From Zygaena filipendulae (Eukaryota; Arthropoda; Insecta; Lepidoptera; Zygaenidae): a stretch of DNA of 64,000 nucleotides. Under the pieces are notes generated by a model that was not told the DNA's origin, did no database searches, and saw only the letters and a program-made list of their open reading frames with translations. Below, in pieces: positions 11,904 to 24,239 of the stretch. The stretch's first letter is position 1; the number at the start of each line of letters is the position of its first letter. The stretch covers positions 6,946,501 through 7,010,500 of the forward strand of contig OU015660.1 of the NCBI GenBank assembly GCA_907165275.2, in the 5' to 3' direction. A program made the translations under genes and the position numbers.

Positions 11904-13800
11904 GACTTATCAAAATAAAAAAGGTGTTTATTAAAACTCGTTTAATAAACACCTTTTAATTTGTAAAAGTTTGCGCACTGAATAAAAAATATTCCTGTAT
12001 ATGGTTACCAGCAGTTCTCCTCGGGATAAAAAGTGTAATATTATGTGTTAATCTAAAACATATTCTCAGCTATGTAAGCACTAAGCAGCATGTGTAACTG
12101 AATAACAAAAGTCCAAACAGCCAAATATCTTTACAAACTTTCTTTATCTAATAACTTTATACGAAAAATTCTTATTCCTACATACATATAATATGTGTAT
12201 TGTGTATACCACAGTCAATGTGATAAATGCGGACATTAATAAAGTGATAATTTTATTGTTTTATATTACCTACTTTGCTATGGTAGTATGGTAGTATAGT
12301 AATAAATTATCTCTGCTATGGTGGACTCCGTATTAAATAAGATTTAGAGCACCCTGACATGCTAAGCTAGGTTAAATTCCTTTTGCCTATAATAATTGGC
12401 TAAGTTTTTTTTGTACACTTTTCTGATGGCAATAAACAATTTTATTATTATTATTATTTGTACTGACTGTCTATATACGAAAACACTTAAATTTAGTTAA
12501 CTAGAACACACACACACACATTCACATTGACCGTCACATACTAGCCGTGCCCGCGGTTTCAGCCGCAGCCCCCATGAGTTAGGTAGTCCTAATTTTCTTA
12601 ATTACAAACCTAATTTTGACAATTTATGAAAACACAAAAAAACCAAATCGATTTAGCTATTTTCGAGCTTTTTAGAGAAAGTACGGCAGTTGATTTTAAA
12701 TAGGTAGGTAGGTATATCCAAAAGGAGATATGTATTTATAGATTGTCTGATGGACAATTCGGTGCTTAGATTTAAACCCGACAACAGCCCGTAAACGCCC
12801 GGGCATTTAGATATCGGGTTTAAGCCCAAGCACTGGGTTGATGGCCCATCTATATCTATATCTAATCTATGTGCCTATTGTTTGCTTTATTTTTCTTCTT
12901 TTCCTCGTGTCTGCCGTAAAACCAGAAAATGTCAAGGTCATGCCTCGAAATGACGACACGTTACTTCTCAATTGCCACTGTACGTATAACGTAATCTTTA
13001 AACACGTATACACATAGATGATAGGTATAGTACATATTCTTAAGGCTTATGCAATTTCTCCCTCACACAGCCAACACTTTTCGCATACCTACTTGCCTAT
13101 TCTACTTCCTCACTACGGGCAACTTCGAAGAGCTTCCTGAATATAGTTCAATATTTTATTATATTAAAAACTGTTGAATGGTTGGTTGAATTTAAGAATA
13201 ACCTTAACCCTATCGCCATTTTTTTATATTTACAATGTACCTAGACATGCTAAGTCTACTGTTTAATTATATGTAGGTATAGATAAGTAGGTACTTATAT
13301 GTATATATGTACTTGAAACTGGATTCCTCATGATTTTGTGCTTCTTACTACATCTTTGAAAAATATGTCGATGGATAAAAACTTCACAACATACAAACTC
13401 AATACAAATTGTATACTTGTAAAGAACACAAATAAACAATTTGTATATTTTTACACAGTTAAAATTCTTCCTGGTGACAGATTTTTTTTTGATAATAATT
13501 ATATCAAAGACCTTGAGAATATTTCTCATAATTGGTAGTTAAGTCTATATTTCTATTTGTGTAAAAGGAAATTTTCCGATGCTCACTCATTTTTTACACA
13601 AATTATTTTTATATTTCTCATTTAAGCAAATGTGTTTTTATGAGAATAAATGTTCTTTAAGCCTTACAAATGGTTATACCTGCCTAGTGCTTTCCAATAG
13701 GTATCTCTTGACTTACCTAGCTCCGAAATTCCGAATACAGAAAGAGAGCGATCACGTAGTATAAACGTGTGTAAGTGTGACAAAGCGGAAACGAAGTAAC
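11904..13800. other. Intron 8 interior, no gene seen
   Basis: AT-rich intron sequence of the receptor. A degenerate Helitron 3' piece (GTGCCCGCGGTTTCAGCCGC) is at about 12546. A GC-richer, partly self-complementary patch with CCCGACAACAGCCCG and GATATCGGGTTTAAGCCC is at 12775-12850. Paired short ORFs on both strands at 13.26-13.76 kb show no protein features. Confidence 0.45.
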
Positions 13801-13804
13801 TTAC

Positions 13805-13908
13805 CGGAAAATGATTTGTTCATTTCTAAATGTTTCTTGGATCCATTTGGTGACTCTAGTTTGGTAGAACCACACCAGCATAACACCAAACGAAAATAAA
13901 CTCGAAAC
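13805..13908 (-). CDS. TkR86C: TkR86C-like receptor, exon 8 (helix 8 and proximal tail)
   Basis: A polypyrimidine tract and TGCGTCCAG precede an exon that completes Lys, so the join reads WMSNKFRVYFRLVLCWCG. This is an amphipathic helix 8 followed by cysteines suited to palmitoylation. A hydrophilic tail rich in Ser and Lys follows. The donor TTTCCG|GTAAGTT is excellent and leaves phase 1. There are 34 full codons. No open reading frame marks it. It was found by looking for the expected K-F-R sequence after exon 7. Confidence 0.85.
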
Positions 13909-14458
13909 CTGGACGCAAAAAAAATTAAATTATTATGCGCAATACTTTTAGTCAGTAGGTCTAGGTCTAGGTCTAGGTAGTTTATCTATAAATGAATTTC
14001 AAATCCATTTTGCGGATTCTTCATCTGTATAGCCGACATTCGCAAAGCCAATCCTGCTACCTTTTCCCTTTTCCAACATAAAAGAGGCAATTACACACGA
14101 GACACTTTTAAGGAGTTTTTAAGAACCTTTGAAAATCAGAATATCATAGTATAGATACATACATAGCAGAGTAGGGATTAAAATACCTACCTAAAAATTT
14201 CTACCAACTCAAACATTGAACACTTTCAACCGGTTGAAGGTAGGATAATGGATATTATACCTTCTGATAAGGGATTGTTTTTATGTTTCATTTATTATAG
14301 ATCTATGAAGGAGTCGTAATTGAAAAAGTTTTGCACAACAATGTCCGATTTGGTGTTTTGTCCTATTGAGAAATGTTAATTGTTTCCAACTTGATTAATT
14401 TACTGTGGACTATCATTGTAAGCCTTTGTGTGTTTACTTCGAAAATATTACAAATAGC

Positions 14459-14813
14459 TGTTTCCCGCGGTTTCACCCGCGTTAATTTCGGAGTTTCCGC
14501 GGCACTTCCGGAACAAAATGTAAGTACCCATGTCCTTTGTACCCCTGACAACTTGTAGTGTAGTATGCAAAAAAAAACATACATACAGCCGAATGCATAA
14601 CCTCCTCTTTTTTGGAAGTCGGTTAAAAAGGAGATTGCGCCGTAATATTTATGAGCTCCGTTCCAAAACTTTATATGTATAATTTCTTTTAAGGTTATCA
14701 TATTATTATAATAGCTGATCCCCGCAGTTTTATCCGCGTTAAGTCCCTGCGGGAATTTCGGGACAAAAAATACCCTATGTCCTTCCTTATCTGTACCTAC
14801 CCCTGACAACATT
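14459..14813. mobile_element. Two truncated Lep1-like Helitron 3' pieces
   Basis: Around 14461 (CCCGCGGTTTCACCCGCG) and 14716 (GATCCCCGCAGTTTTATCCG) there are reversed Helitron ends. Each is followed by CCCTGACAAC at its truncated side, and an AACCTCCTCTTTTTTGGAAG tail lies between them. They create the 149-codon minus-strand ORF at 14363-14812, which is therefore not a gene. Confidence 0.6.
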
Positions 14814-14870
14814 TTGCATTCACGTTGTCAGGGATATAGAAAAGGAGTTCTTTTTATTATTTCTTACTTA

Positions 14871-15196
14871 AGGGATGTTGACTACTTTTGAAAATCAAAA
14901 TTCTAATTAGTCCGTCAGTTAGAAAATAAAAAAACAATAGACACGTATTTTTTGCTTTTTTAAATAAATTAAAATATACAGCGATAAAGCGCATTAAAGT
15001 TTGGGATGAGGAGGTCGTGACGTCACTAACCGCAAAACCGCCATACAAACTGTCAGAATAGTGACGTCACGCGAAATTTCAACTCAATATATCGCCGTTA
15101 TTTTTTGATTACGTAAAAAAAGAAAAAATACGTGTCCAATATTTTTTATAATCTACAAGACGGACTAAAAAATAATAATTAGTCAACATGCCCATT
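14871..15196 (+). mobile_element. TGACGTCA-arm MITE, GATGTTGACTA-ended copy
   Basis: Terminal GGGATGTTGACTA mirrors TAGTCAACATGCCC. The interior carries AATTAGTCCGTCAGTTAG, GACACGTATTTTTTGC and GTGACGTCAC in both arms. It is a full-length member of the same family with a different outer end. Confidence 0.82.
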
Positions 15197-15365
15197 GAGG
15201 ATTCATACGTCTTAACATAACAACACTTATACCTACCAATACCATGTAATATATCCGCAAAATTCCAATTAGTTTACGGTTCAAATAGGGTGCGGTATCG
15301 TGTTTCCACTAAATTCTCCAACTGATAGAAGCACAAAAACAGTGGACTGCGATTTTATAAATAGA

Positions 15366-15740
15366 TACTATAATATGGGTCAAAAACTACTGAAGGGATT
15401 TTAACCAAACTTGGTACGATTGTAGTCCATACTCCTGGGCAGGTTATAGGCTATATAACATTACGCTAATCTTAGCGTTTATCGTCACTGCTCAGCTCCT
15501 ATGTATCTACATAGGAGCTGAGCGGTGACGATAAATTTGAAGCAAGTCGGATGAACATGCGCTTTCGAGCTCTTTCCTCGCATACGTTTACTCAATCACG
15601 CAAAAACGGCTGAACGGATTCGGATGAAATTTGGCATGCACATTGTCATAGGTACAGAGAAGGATATAGGGTACTTTTTATCCCGTGATTCCCGCGGGAA
15701 CTCCGAAATTACTGCGGATGAAACCGCGGGGCACAGCTAG
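15366..15740 (+). mobile_element. Lep1-like Helitron, long subfamily, with internal perfect hairpin
   Basis: It contains GGGATTTTAACCAAACTTGG, a 28-bp hairpin at 15478-15535, GAAGCAAGTCGGATGAACAT and the usual GGCATGCAC / GGGTACTTTTTATCCC / AACCGCGGGGCACAG end, finishing CTAG|T. A second copy of this subfamily lies at 27208-27793. The left boundary is approximate. Confidence 0.7.
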
Positions 15741-16058
15741 TAATAAATATAATAAATATATTTGTACTTAATAAATACATAAAAATAATTTCAACGTAGG
15801 TAATACGATTTCCCTATAGCCCATTTAACGGCTGTTGTTAAAAATAAATCATACTTTCCACTATCTAATTACCGATAGGCCTTTTACGCTAGAAATAAAA
15901 TCACATCAAAAGCAGGTAACTAATGCGACATTTTCTGTTGCTTCATGAAATAGAATGCATTTTGTATTGAATTGGGAAATATTTTTCCTTTTAGCGAAAT
16001 GTAAAATGTCTAAAATGTAATTGAATGAAAGATTTATTGAAGTAATCTGGTACCAACT

Positions 16059-16403
16059 AGGGTTGCCACCTTTTGTGATAAAAAAAATATAGTATGTTTC
16101 CGAAAAAACCTGCTAAAACTTTTGGGAAATTCAGGGAAAAAAGTACACAGATGTTTAATAATTATGTATCGGAGAGCATTCATCGATCGACAATTAACGT
16201 TTTGTTACCGAGAATGCGTTTCGTTCTGAAATACCCCGTGTTGCGCTGCGGGTGCGTTCCAGACCAGTCACAGTTAATATAAACGTTTTGTTGACAGTTT
16301 AATTAGGGATAAAAATGTAGTATTTTTCGTACTATATTATTTTTCTATAATATATCGTACAATGACTGAAATATAGCACGATACATTACGGGTGGCAACC
16401 CTT
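16059..16403. mobile_element. AGGGTTGCCACC-ended MITE, uninterrupted copy
   Basis: AGGGTTGCCACC at the left is mirrored by GGTGGCAACCCTT at the right. The interior contains ACACAGATGTTTAATAATTA and TATTTTTCGTACTATATTAT. The 62-codon ORF at 16094 belongs to this repeat. A partial related sequence (reversed) is near 56890-56970. Confidence 0.7.
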
Positions 16404-17194
16404 GTGCCAGGTAACGTTTGAGCTATGGTTTGCAGCTCGCACCTAACTTTCGAGTGATTCGGTCGAGTAAATTTTGTATTTTACTCTTCAACTCCATAGA
16501 TATTCCGCGCTTCCAACATCCCTAATAGTGAGCTAGAACAGGAAAATCACTATACCGTAACTTGCCGCTTTATAGGTAAAGAACGCATCTTTCAATGAAC
16601 AATATGGCACCACATTCGAACATCATTTGAAGAGAACAAGATAAATTTTCCCTGAGCAGACTACCTCCCCTCAATAGCTATCCTCTCTGAGATCGGAAGC
16701 TGAACGATGCTATATTTTGTAAGTAGATACTACCTACATATAATACGTACAATACTGCGTGCTCAGTTCCCACTACTATCATAACAATCATTGGGATTCT
16801 TGCCTTCATACGTTTTTGCGTTCAAAGCTTTCCATTTATAAGTAGAAACCTCTTTGTTCGCATCTGTATAGCTACTTCCTGAACTTCTTTTTTAACGATA
16901 TTTTGATTTCTTTTAACTACAACGACAAAACTTCCAGGACCGCTGTATTCAATTTTTTTTCTTGATTCTATTACGCAATTACATCAGCCTCCTTAGCCAA
17001 GTTGAAAATCTATTTATGATCGTACGAAAACTGAGGAATCGTTATGTCACGAAGTCACGCAAAATTGAACTTCTGATGGGACGATTTTACGTAACCACGT
17101 GACATGATCGTTCCTTAGTTTTGTATTCGTTAACGATTGTAGATTGTCAACTTGGCTAAGGAGGCTAAATTTTAAAAACGAATGAAACACTTAC

Positions 17195-17391
17195 TTGTTG
17201 CTCATCCAGTAATATATTAGCGGGTTGAACATGGAGTTAGCCATAGCTAACCAGTAAAAGGCTAAATAGATGTGTTGCGCAAATGGCGCATTAGCCAAGG
17301 AGTGGTGGTGGTACGCCAACACGAAATAGGAGTGATAGGGCAGCCAGCATACAGCGAAAACCATCACCACTAACACGAACATTCGCACCAC
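17195..17391 (-). CDS. TkR86C: TkR86C-like receptor, exon 7 (TM6, ECL3, TM7)
   Basis: The acceptor TTTTTCGCAG leads directly into VVRMFVLVVMVFAVCWLPYH, which is TM6 with its CWxP switch. ECL3 is His-rich (AYHHHS). TM7 reads LAMANSMFNPLIYYW, containing the NPxxY motif as NPLIY. The donor is AACAA|GTAAGTG in phase 2. There are 65 full codons. This is the strongest single diagnostic exon of the gene. The apparent ORF extension upstream of the acceptor (MFELGTKSLL...) is intron. Confidence 0.93.
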
Positions 17392-18136
17392 CTGCGAAAA
17401 AGGCAAACTATAATATAATAGACTCTTTGTCCCTAACTCGAACACACATGGAAGTAATATCGTAAAAGCTGAAGTGAATCGCCACCTAGAGGATATGAGG
17501 ACGAAATTGATGCTGGAGTATCTTAAGTATTTCCCTCTCGTGTAAGAAATTTTATCACGGATGTGCTAAGTAAATAAAATTAAGCTTTCACTGAACGGGA
17601 GAAATTGCTTCGAGTGATGGATACGTTTATGTAAAGGCTATAAAATGTTTCCAGTTCGGTTAAGTCACTTTACGAAAACAAAAGATCTGAAAAGACTTTA
17701 ATCTATGGGAAGCTTGTGTATACTCATAAATAAGGTGAGACGATGAGAAAAAAGCGCTGTTTATAAGACATGAAGTGTTATTTATGTGTTCATGACTATT
17801 AATTTTAACATTATGATACCTTTTTCCTGATTTTTTTTGTACAAAACCTCTACCAAAAATAAGAATAAGTTAGTAGTGAATTAGTATGTCTATCTAACAT
17901 TGAAAAAAGCAGATAGAGGTTCAAGAGGTAGTTACAAGTAGTAATTAAGCTTCTTACTAATTTTATTACCAAACTTTAACGGAAATTATGTTTAAGGATA
18001 GTGAAGATCTATTTCAAATTAATAAAAAAATATTTGATTTGACTAAAAACAGTACCTACTAACTATCGTGTAGCACAAAGAAGGATGCAGAAAGCAATGG
18101 AGTTCTGAACTTAGGTGTGAACATTGAGTATATGTA

Positions 18137-18410
18137 AATATTATGGAATAGCTTCCAGAAATGGAAATGGGATGGGTACTTGGAACGAATGTACGTGGTC
18201 AGATGGGTCATGAGAACCAAGGAACGCAGCTCCAGGAAAGGATAAAGAAAAAAAAAGAAAAAATAATAAGGAGAGCCTATAAGATTGGTTATAGACATCG
18301 CACAAAGTGCACAGAGGGCTTGAATTGAAAGAGTAAAGTGAGGGGTAAATGGAAACGCGATGAGAAAGTCTACATACAGCAATGGGTGCAGTTCAGGCTG
18401 AAAAAAAGAA
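18137..18410 (+). pseudogene. Decayed non-LTR retrotransposon ORF end
   Basis: The translation contains FQKWKWDGYLERM..VVRW and later KVYIQQWVQFRLKK. These match the familiar KWKWxGHxxRMxxxRW and EAYVQQW tail of lepidopteran endonuclease-reverse transcriptase proteins. The frame is kept only in pieces and the middle is A-rich. Confidence 0.55.
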
Positions 18411-18419
18411 AATTCTTTT

Positions 18420-19700
18420 CCTTATCAATTATGCTGTTTCATGCATGAGGATTGTTAACATAGATACATAATTATCTTTGTACGTTCCGGCATGAAATTC
18501 GTTTCTAAATTTTTCATATTCTTTAACCATAACTGTCTGGTTAAGCTGGTGGTCTATGATTTGTAAACGTTAAAGTATATCTTAGTACGTAATATAGGCC
18601 ATTACTGTAGTTCCTAATAAGATCAACTGGTGGCTAGCAATATAATAACATGTCGAAAGTCAATATCATTATAATATAAGAGGTGTGAAGGCGACCTCTT
18701 CGCGGAACATAATAAGGCCCTAAGTCAACAACCGCCGTATATTGCGGTCTCATTACTTGCCAGCTTACATAATAATAAGACGGTACGATGATTATAAATT
18801 ATAAGAATTTTATAAAATAGAATATGTGTAAGTAATTTGAGACAATGAAATCTGTGATACCCTATAAACAATAGGTTTAAATTGGTATAATGAAAAATAA
18901 AAACATAAATATGTGAGTATAAAAGGTATAAATATATGTATACGTAACTGTGGTACTTTTCAATACGGAGAGTATAATTTACACTCCTCATAAGTCATAC
19001 GTTAAGATAATTATGTTAACGCTATTTATTACATTCGAACCGTATACTGAAGTTCATTCAAGACCCAATATCATAAAAAAGTATTTAGTTAATGACTATG
19101 AGAAAAGGTTCGGAAGTCGTGTCATAAAATTTTATAGGATTCTAGACCCTTGTACTGACATAGTATAATTGTATCTATATATCTCTTAGTAATATAGAGA
19201 AAAATAATTCTCTATTTACCTTTTGATTACATTGATAAATAAATAACTTTGCCATCATTTTCTACTGAACTTTGTGATAACACATCATGATAATACTGCT
19301 GTTGTTCAATAAGTTTATCATCATTCTAAACATGATTAGAGTTAAGGTATCGCAATCCACATATTCCAACAAACTTAGTTATTGCTTACTTAGTTTACTT
19401 ACTGACTGCGTACTCCAGATATAATTGTCGCCTAACAAAGACTGCCAAGTTGATCTTTAAACTTCGCAAAATATTATATAAGGATTCTATTCTTTTCCCG
19501 AAGTAATCTTTAGTAAATTAATTATAACTTCTGGAAAAGAGATTTGCCTGTGTCATTTGTGAAAGCCTCATTCATTTTCCTATAAAAATATAAGAAAGCT
19601 TTCAACTAAGGATTTTATCTTTGGAAGCATTTTACTAAGTATTTGTTTACTACTCACAGTAGGGATATTTTAAAAACTTCTTAATATCTGATGGGCTGAC
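18420..19700. other. Intron 6 interior, no gene seen
   Basis: AT-rich intron DNA with short ORFs on both strands that have skewed, low-complexity composition. Nothing else recognised. Confidence 0.45.
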
Positions 19701-19703
19701 AAA

Positions 19704-19998
19704 AATGGGCTAGCAAATAAATTTTAATTTTTTGTGCGTCTTGAAGATTAAAAAATTTTTGGATACATTTATGTAATCAAATAATAACGGCGATATACAT
19801 CGGGTTGAAATTCCGTGTGACGTCACGCCTAGGCACACTTTACTTAGTTATGACGTCACGGTCTAAACCTATACGCGTTTAATCTAAGTGTTTTTCAATA
19901 ATTTTAAAAAGCGAAAAATACATGTCTATTATATTTTTACTATGTAACTGATGGACTAAAAATAACTTTGATTTTTATACCCTGCCATCATGTCCATT
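19704..19998 (-). mobile_element. TGACGTCA-arm MITE, diverged copy
   Basis: It begins AATGGGCTAGCAAAT and ends CCATCATGTCCATT. GTGTGACGTCACGCC and TATGACGTCACGG sit in the two arms, and TGATGGACTAAAAATAACTT replaces the usual GACGGACT. It is reverse-oriented. Confidence 0.7.
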
Positions 19999-20496
19999 GT
20001 CTAATATTCAAAATATATTTGAAGAAGCCTCAATTATACTGACTTTTAAAGTTACAATGACTCCAGATTGAGATTTAGAAATAAGTACTGACGCCAAAGA
20101 AAATATTGGCTTAATAACGTCACAAGTCTCACCTAGATAATTTGATTTCATTGATGCACGTTGGTACGACGCGCGACGCTTGCTGAACTATCTCGGTCGT
20201 AATATCAAAATTTATTACGGTCGAAATTGGTTACCATAAACGGTATCACGGTATCACTTGCGTTATGCGTAGGACTGAATAAGTTGGAATAAGTTAATTC
20301 TGACTATATTTTCTATTTGTAGATAGCGTTTGTGAGACATCGATCATACACTAGCTATAAGCGGTGCTTTAGGAGAGTTCGCGAAGTTTTCTACCTGGTA
20401 ATAATTTTTAAGACGTTTAAAAAAAAGTCTTTTAATGTGTAATCTACACATTAAAGACTTTTTTTAAAGGTAGGGTAGGTAGTAATTGAAATTGAA

Positions 20497-20745
20497 TTGA
20501 AATGTTTTCAAATATTATTTCTATTAAATATTACAGATGCTTTTGGAAGGTCGCGAAGCTTTCTACCTAGTAGTTAATAATTTTTACAATCGTATGAATT
20601 ATTTACAGAGGCCCATTTTAACGATTAAAAAAAGTCTTTAATGTGTAGATTACACACATAAATTATTAACTACTAGCTTAGCTTTGAGACCCTCCAAAAG
20701 CATCTGTATTATTTAATAGAAATAATATTTGAAAACATTTCAATA
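20497..20745. repeat. Inverted repeat with about 85-bp arms
   Basis: The left arm ATTGAAATGTTTTCAAATAT...GATGCTTTTGGA is matched by the right arm TCCAAAAGCATC...ATATTTGAAAACATTTCAAT, with TAGTAGTTAATAATTT also mirrored. The spacer holds AAAGTCTTTAATGTGTAGAT, which also appears as a local palindrome in the neighbouring 20410-20470. Probably a MITE, nested beside a related piece. Confidence 0.65.
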
Positions 20746-20749
20746 TAGG

Positions 20750-23100
20750 TACTTACCTACTTAGAACTAAAATAATACACGTGATTTTACTTGTACATAT
20801 TTTCTGTATGTGAAAACATAAAGGCTGTAGTGACCTTAACATAGACCAAATTGTTAATTTAGCTGTAACTTTTCTAAAATAAATAAAATTAAATGAAAAT
20901 TAAATTTTAGGGATGGGGGAGGAGTAATCTAAAACTTTACATAGGGGTTAACAAGAAAGTGCGTCAGCGTCACGGTATAATTTTAGTACACTTTTATTAA
21001 CACAGTTTAGTTACAAAATTAAATTGTCGTACCTAACTGTTTTGCGTGACCCTTTTAAGAACTTTTTGGAAATATACTACATATACCTAACTACATAGTT
21101 ATTATATAGGTACAATAAATTGCTGTTCCCGGCAGTTTTTACGTAAACGGAGTTCCCGCGGAGATTCCGGGATAAAAAGTATTTTAGTCCTTTTCTGCAC
21201 AACAATGATAAATCGTTTGAGACTTTAGGTCGACTTTCATTCGCCCTATTACATTAAGATACCATGAAAAGCACATTTCCAGTGTCGCGCCCTGATCAGT
21301 CGATCAATTGTAGCGCGCTAACAACGAGTTCTTTGAAAACTCTGTAACATAACAATTTTGTTCTTCATTCGTATAGCGTCGCGTTCATTCATTTTTATAA
21401 AGTCGACAATAAAACTAACTAGAAAGTCGAGACAATGCTTGGATAACGAAGTACTATAGGTTATTCAAGTGCATCTGCACTGGTCTGGTATACGCTCACT
21501 TGAACATAAGTTATTGGTATATTTTATTGTACTGTGTTGGTATAATAAGCCTCAGCTAACATGCCTCACTCACTTATTAATAATATAATTTTATTATTAT
21601 GACAAACTAATAGTGTATAAATTGAAATTTCAAACGTGTAGATATACATACTACGCGAATTTAATTTATTGACGATTTAAATTTAAATTGTAATTTGGAT
21701 AATATTTGTTTTGTACTAGGGGCCGTTTCGTAAGCACTATAGGGGGGCGGGGGGGTCTTTGCTTTGCTTATTTTTGATGACATGGGGGGTGGGAGGATCT
21801 AGATGGTGATTACGTCAGCAGTAATTATTTAAATTTTTACATATAACCCACACATTGACTATGCTTGAAAACGAAATGCATTTTCGGGGATTGCTACAAA
21901 TGATGACCTTACTTATATCTAAACTTATAACTGATGCTCATGAATCAATCAATTGTACCAATGTTTACGTAAGCACGGGGAGAGGGGTAAGAGCTAAGCT
22001 TACTTTTGCTGAAGAGGGGGAGGGGTGGGTTAATAATTGCAAAAAATCTGCTCGCGTAAGTTACCCAATACTTATATGAGTGTAAGTACCTATTTTTTGT
22101 GTTTTAAGGTAACATTAATATAATAAAAGTTTAAATAAATTTCATTTTGTTTATCGTGCCCGGAAATAAGTTTTTTTTTATTAAACTTATCATATTATGT
22201 AATACAAAGTAGGTACTCAATACCACTATATAAATAATTTATACGTACATATTACTTAAAATTTGGTAGACGCCTGTATGATATACGTATATTTGTGTAC
22301 AAATAAAGGGAAAATCCACAAACCGCATCTTTTTAACTGGAAGGCTCTAAAACTGGCTTTGGCCTTTCCGTTCCGCTAAAAGCCACAGCTCTTTTGAATG
22401 TGAAGTATTCAGGTTTGTGACGCTTTTATTACATAAAGAACCACCACTAGTTTGAAAATTCTATGAACGATTTCAGGTAAACTTAGTATACTCATACATA
22501 GTCGATAAACTATGTATAGGTAGCACAGCTTACTATTAATTTACTTCAGATTGTTTGTATGTATGTTGCATCGACAGTGTCACGACACGACGTCGTGTCG
22601 TCGTTGTTCCACCGTGTGTATAGGTAAATTAGTTTTTATCACTTATCCCTTATCAATTGGTTTTGACCCTTCATCTATTGGTCTAAACTCTAAATCGATG
22701 GTTGAAAGATCATTTGATATACGCTACAAAAAATTAAAGTTGGGAGAAAGCGATTTAGAGTTTTATTTTCCGCAGGACCGAAAAATTTAAGATTTCATCA
22801 TCTAAACACCATTTACACATAACAAGTGCACACAACCAGCATCTATCCTTAATATAAAGGACAATCTTTTCACAAAACGTACTGAAAAAATTTAAGTAGG
22901 TACGAAACGTAAAATAAAAGTAGGTAGTAAATAGTTAATTGCGCAGTTCTTTGAAAAAAAATATATATGCGAGGTTATTTTTCTACATAATATTATCACT
23001 TAGCTCAAAATGCATCCAATCTGGAGTAGGTGCGATTAAACAACAAAAAAATATCGTAATAACCTGAAATTAAAAGATATTAATCGACGGAAAAACCGCT
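20750..23100. other. Intron 6 interior, mostly unremarkable
   Basis: AT-rich. A short Helitron end (TGTTCCCGGCAGTTTTTACG) is at about 21122. G-runs such as GGGGGGCGGGGGGGTC are at 21744 and GGGGGAGGGG at 22016. No supported gene. Confidence 0.4.
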
Positions 23101-23120
23101 GTTCCCAAATTTATTATGTA

Positions 23121-23453
23121 CCTACAGGCTGTTACAGAAAGGTATTTGAAGTTATGAAGTTTTGAAGTCATATTTGATGATCGTGTTGTATCGTGATGTG
23201 TGTGTATTACCTCTGAACCTTAAAGGTCATGGATGGCATCAAATTACCTGATGATGAACCCGTCACCTGTAGCTGGTTCATCACCCACCCAGTGTTTATT
23301 GTGTTACGGAATTGGTCGACTTTTTTTAGTTTTGGTTACGAAATTTTGAAGAAAAGTTTTTGAGCTGAATACCATGGACAAATTATTGTATAAGATTGTC
23401 AGATATCACTACATCTATCAAATATGACTACATCTTTCTGTAACACCTTGTAC
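23121..23453. mobile_element. MITE with TGTTACAGAAAGGT ends
   Basis: The left end GGCTGTTACAGAAAGGT and right end CATCTTTCTGTAACACCTTG are inverted complements, and CATATTTGATG / ATCAAATATG extends the pairing. Fragments of the family are at 31425-31553 (right end), about 36487 (ATGTTACAGGAAGGTGTAGT) and 62926 (GTGTAACAGAAAGG). Confidence 0.65.
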
Positions 23454-23525
23454 TTAATATCGCAAAAACGACGCTTTGATTAATTATAGCCTTTCAACTG
23501 TCGGGGTAATAGTGAATGTACGTAC

Positions 23526-23673
23526 TCTTTGCTTCGCCCTCACGGCTTGTATCTGATGGTGGGTGCACTCTCCTATGGCGCGGCCCCGCAGCGCGGCACT
23601 CATCTGTGCGTATGCCCACACCATCACCAGCATGGGAGCGACGTACGTCACGCCCAGGAACACCAGATTGTAA
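23526..23673 (-). CDS. TkR86C: TkR86C-like receptor, exon 6 (TM5, ICL3)
   Basis: The acceptor GCATACAG is followed by YNLVFLGVTYVAPMLVMVW, a TM5 with the conserved proline. ICL3 is basic and includes CTHHQIQAVRAKQR. The donor AAAGA|GTACGT is in phase 0. There are 49 full codons and GC is high. With exon 7 the junction reads KQRVVRMF, which fits the conserved K-x-x-VVKM sequence entering TM6. The residue at the exon 5/6 junction is Cys (TG+T), unusual before YNLVF, but no alternative splice gives an open frame. Confidence 0.88.
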
Positions 23674-24239
23674 CTGTATGCAGGTTTTTTTTTAAGTTAA
23701 AATAGCTCCTCAGCACATTGGACACTTTTGAGGTGAGGAAAAATCACATAAAACATAAAAAAACAGAATCAAAAAGAAAACCTGTGAAGGCGCTCGCCTT
23801 ACATCAATCGACGAAGATCAATGACCTGATTGTGAGTTGTATTCGACCAGCTGATGCAGCGCTTGCTGTGTGCGTGGCGCACGCCTTCTATACGTATTAG
23901 TGAGCTACGTGTATTGTGTACCTTGTGAATGTACTTTGTAAGCTATTTGTAACAGTCATGTTTTTACTGAATATATTTTCCTCATATTCTGAAAAACTAC
24001 CAAACCCCGCGGTTGATTTGTTCCTGTTTCGCCTCAAGTTTTCGTCCCACATTCCTAAAAATTCTTGTTTTGCCCCGTGTTATTTCTTATTCCTGTTTCG
24101 GATCACTTCATAAAATGTTACTTTAGTAGAGTCAGAAAAAGAGTGAATTAAAACACTTTTATATACATAACGATAGCTTACCCGAGTCTAAGCATTACAG
24201 GATAAGGTCCTGAGGATTATGATACAGAGCTATCTCAGC

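Noticed and set aside
14363..14812. 149-codon minus-strand ORF
   Set aside because: It is stitched from two reversed Helitron tails and a CCTCCTCTTTTTTGGAAG element end; peptide pieces repeat at other Helitron copies.
16094..16282. 62-codon ORF MFPKKPAKTFGKFREK
   Set aside because: Part of the AGGGTTGCCACC MITE; the homologous region at 4.85-5.4 kb is disrupted and non-coding.
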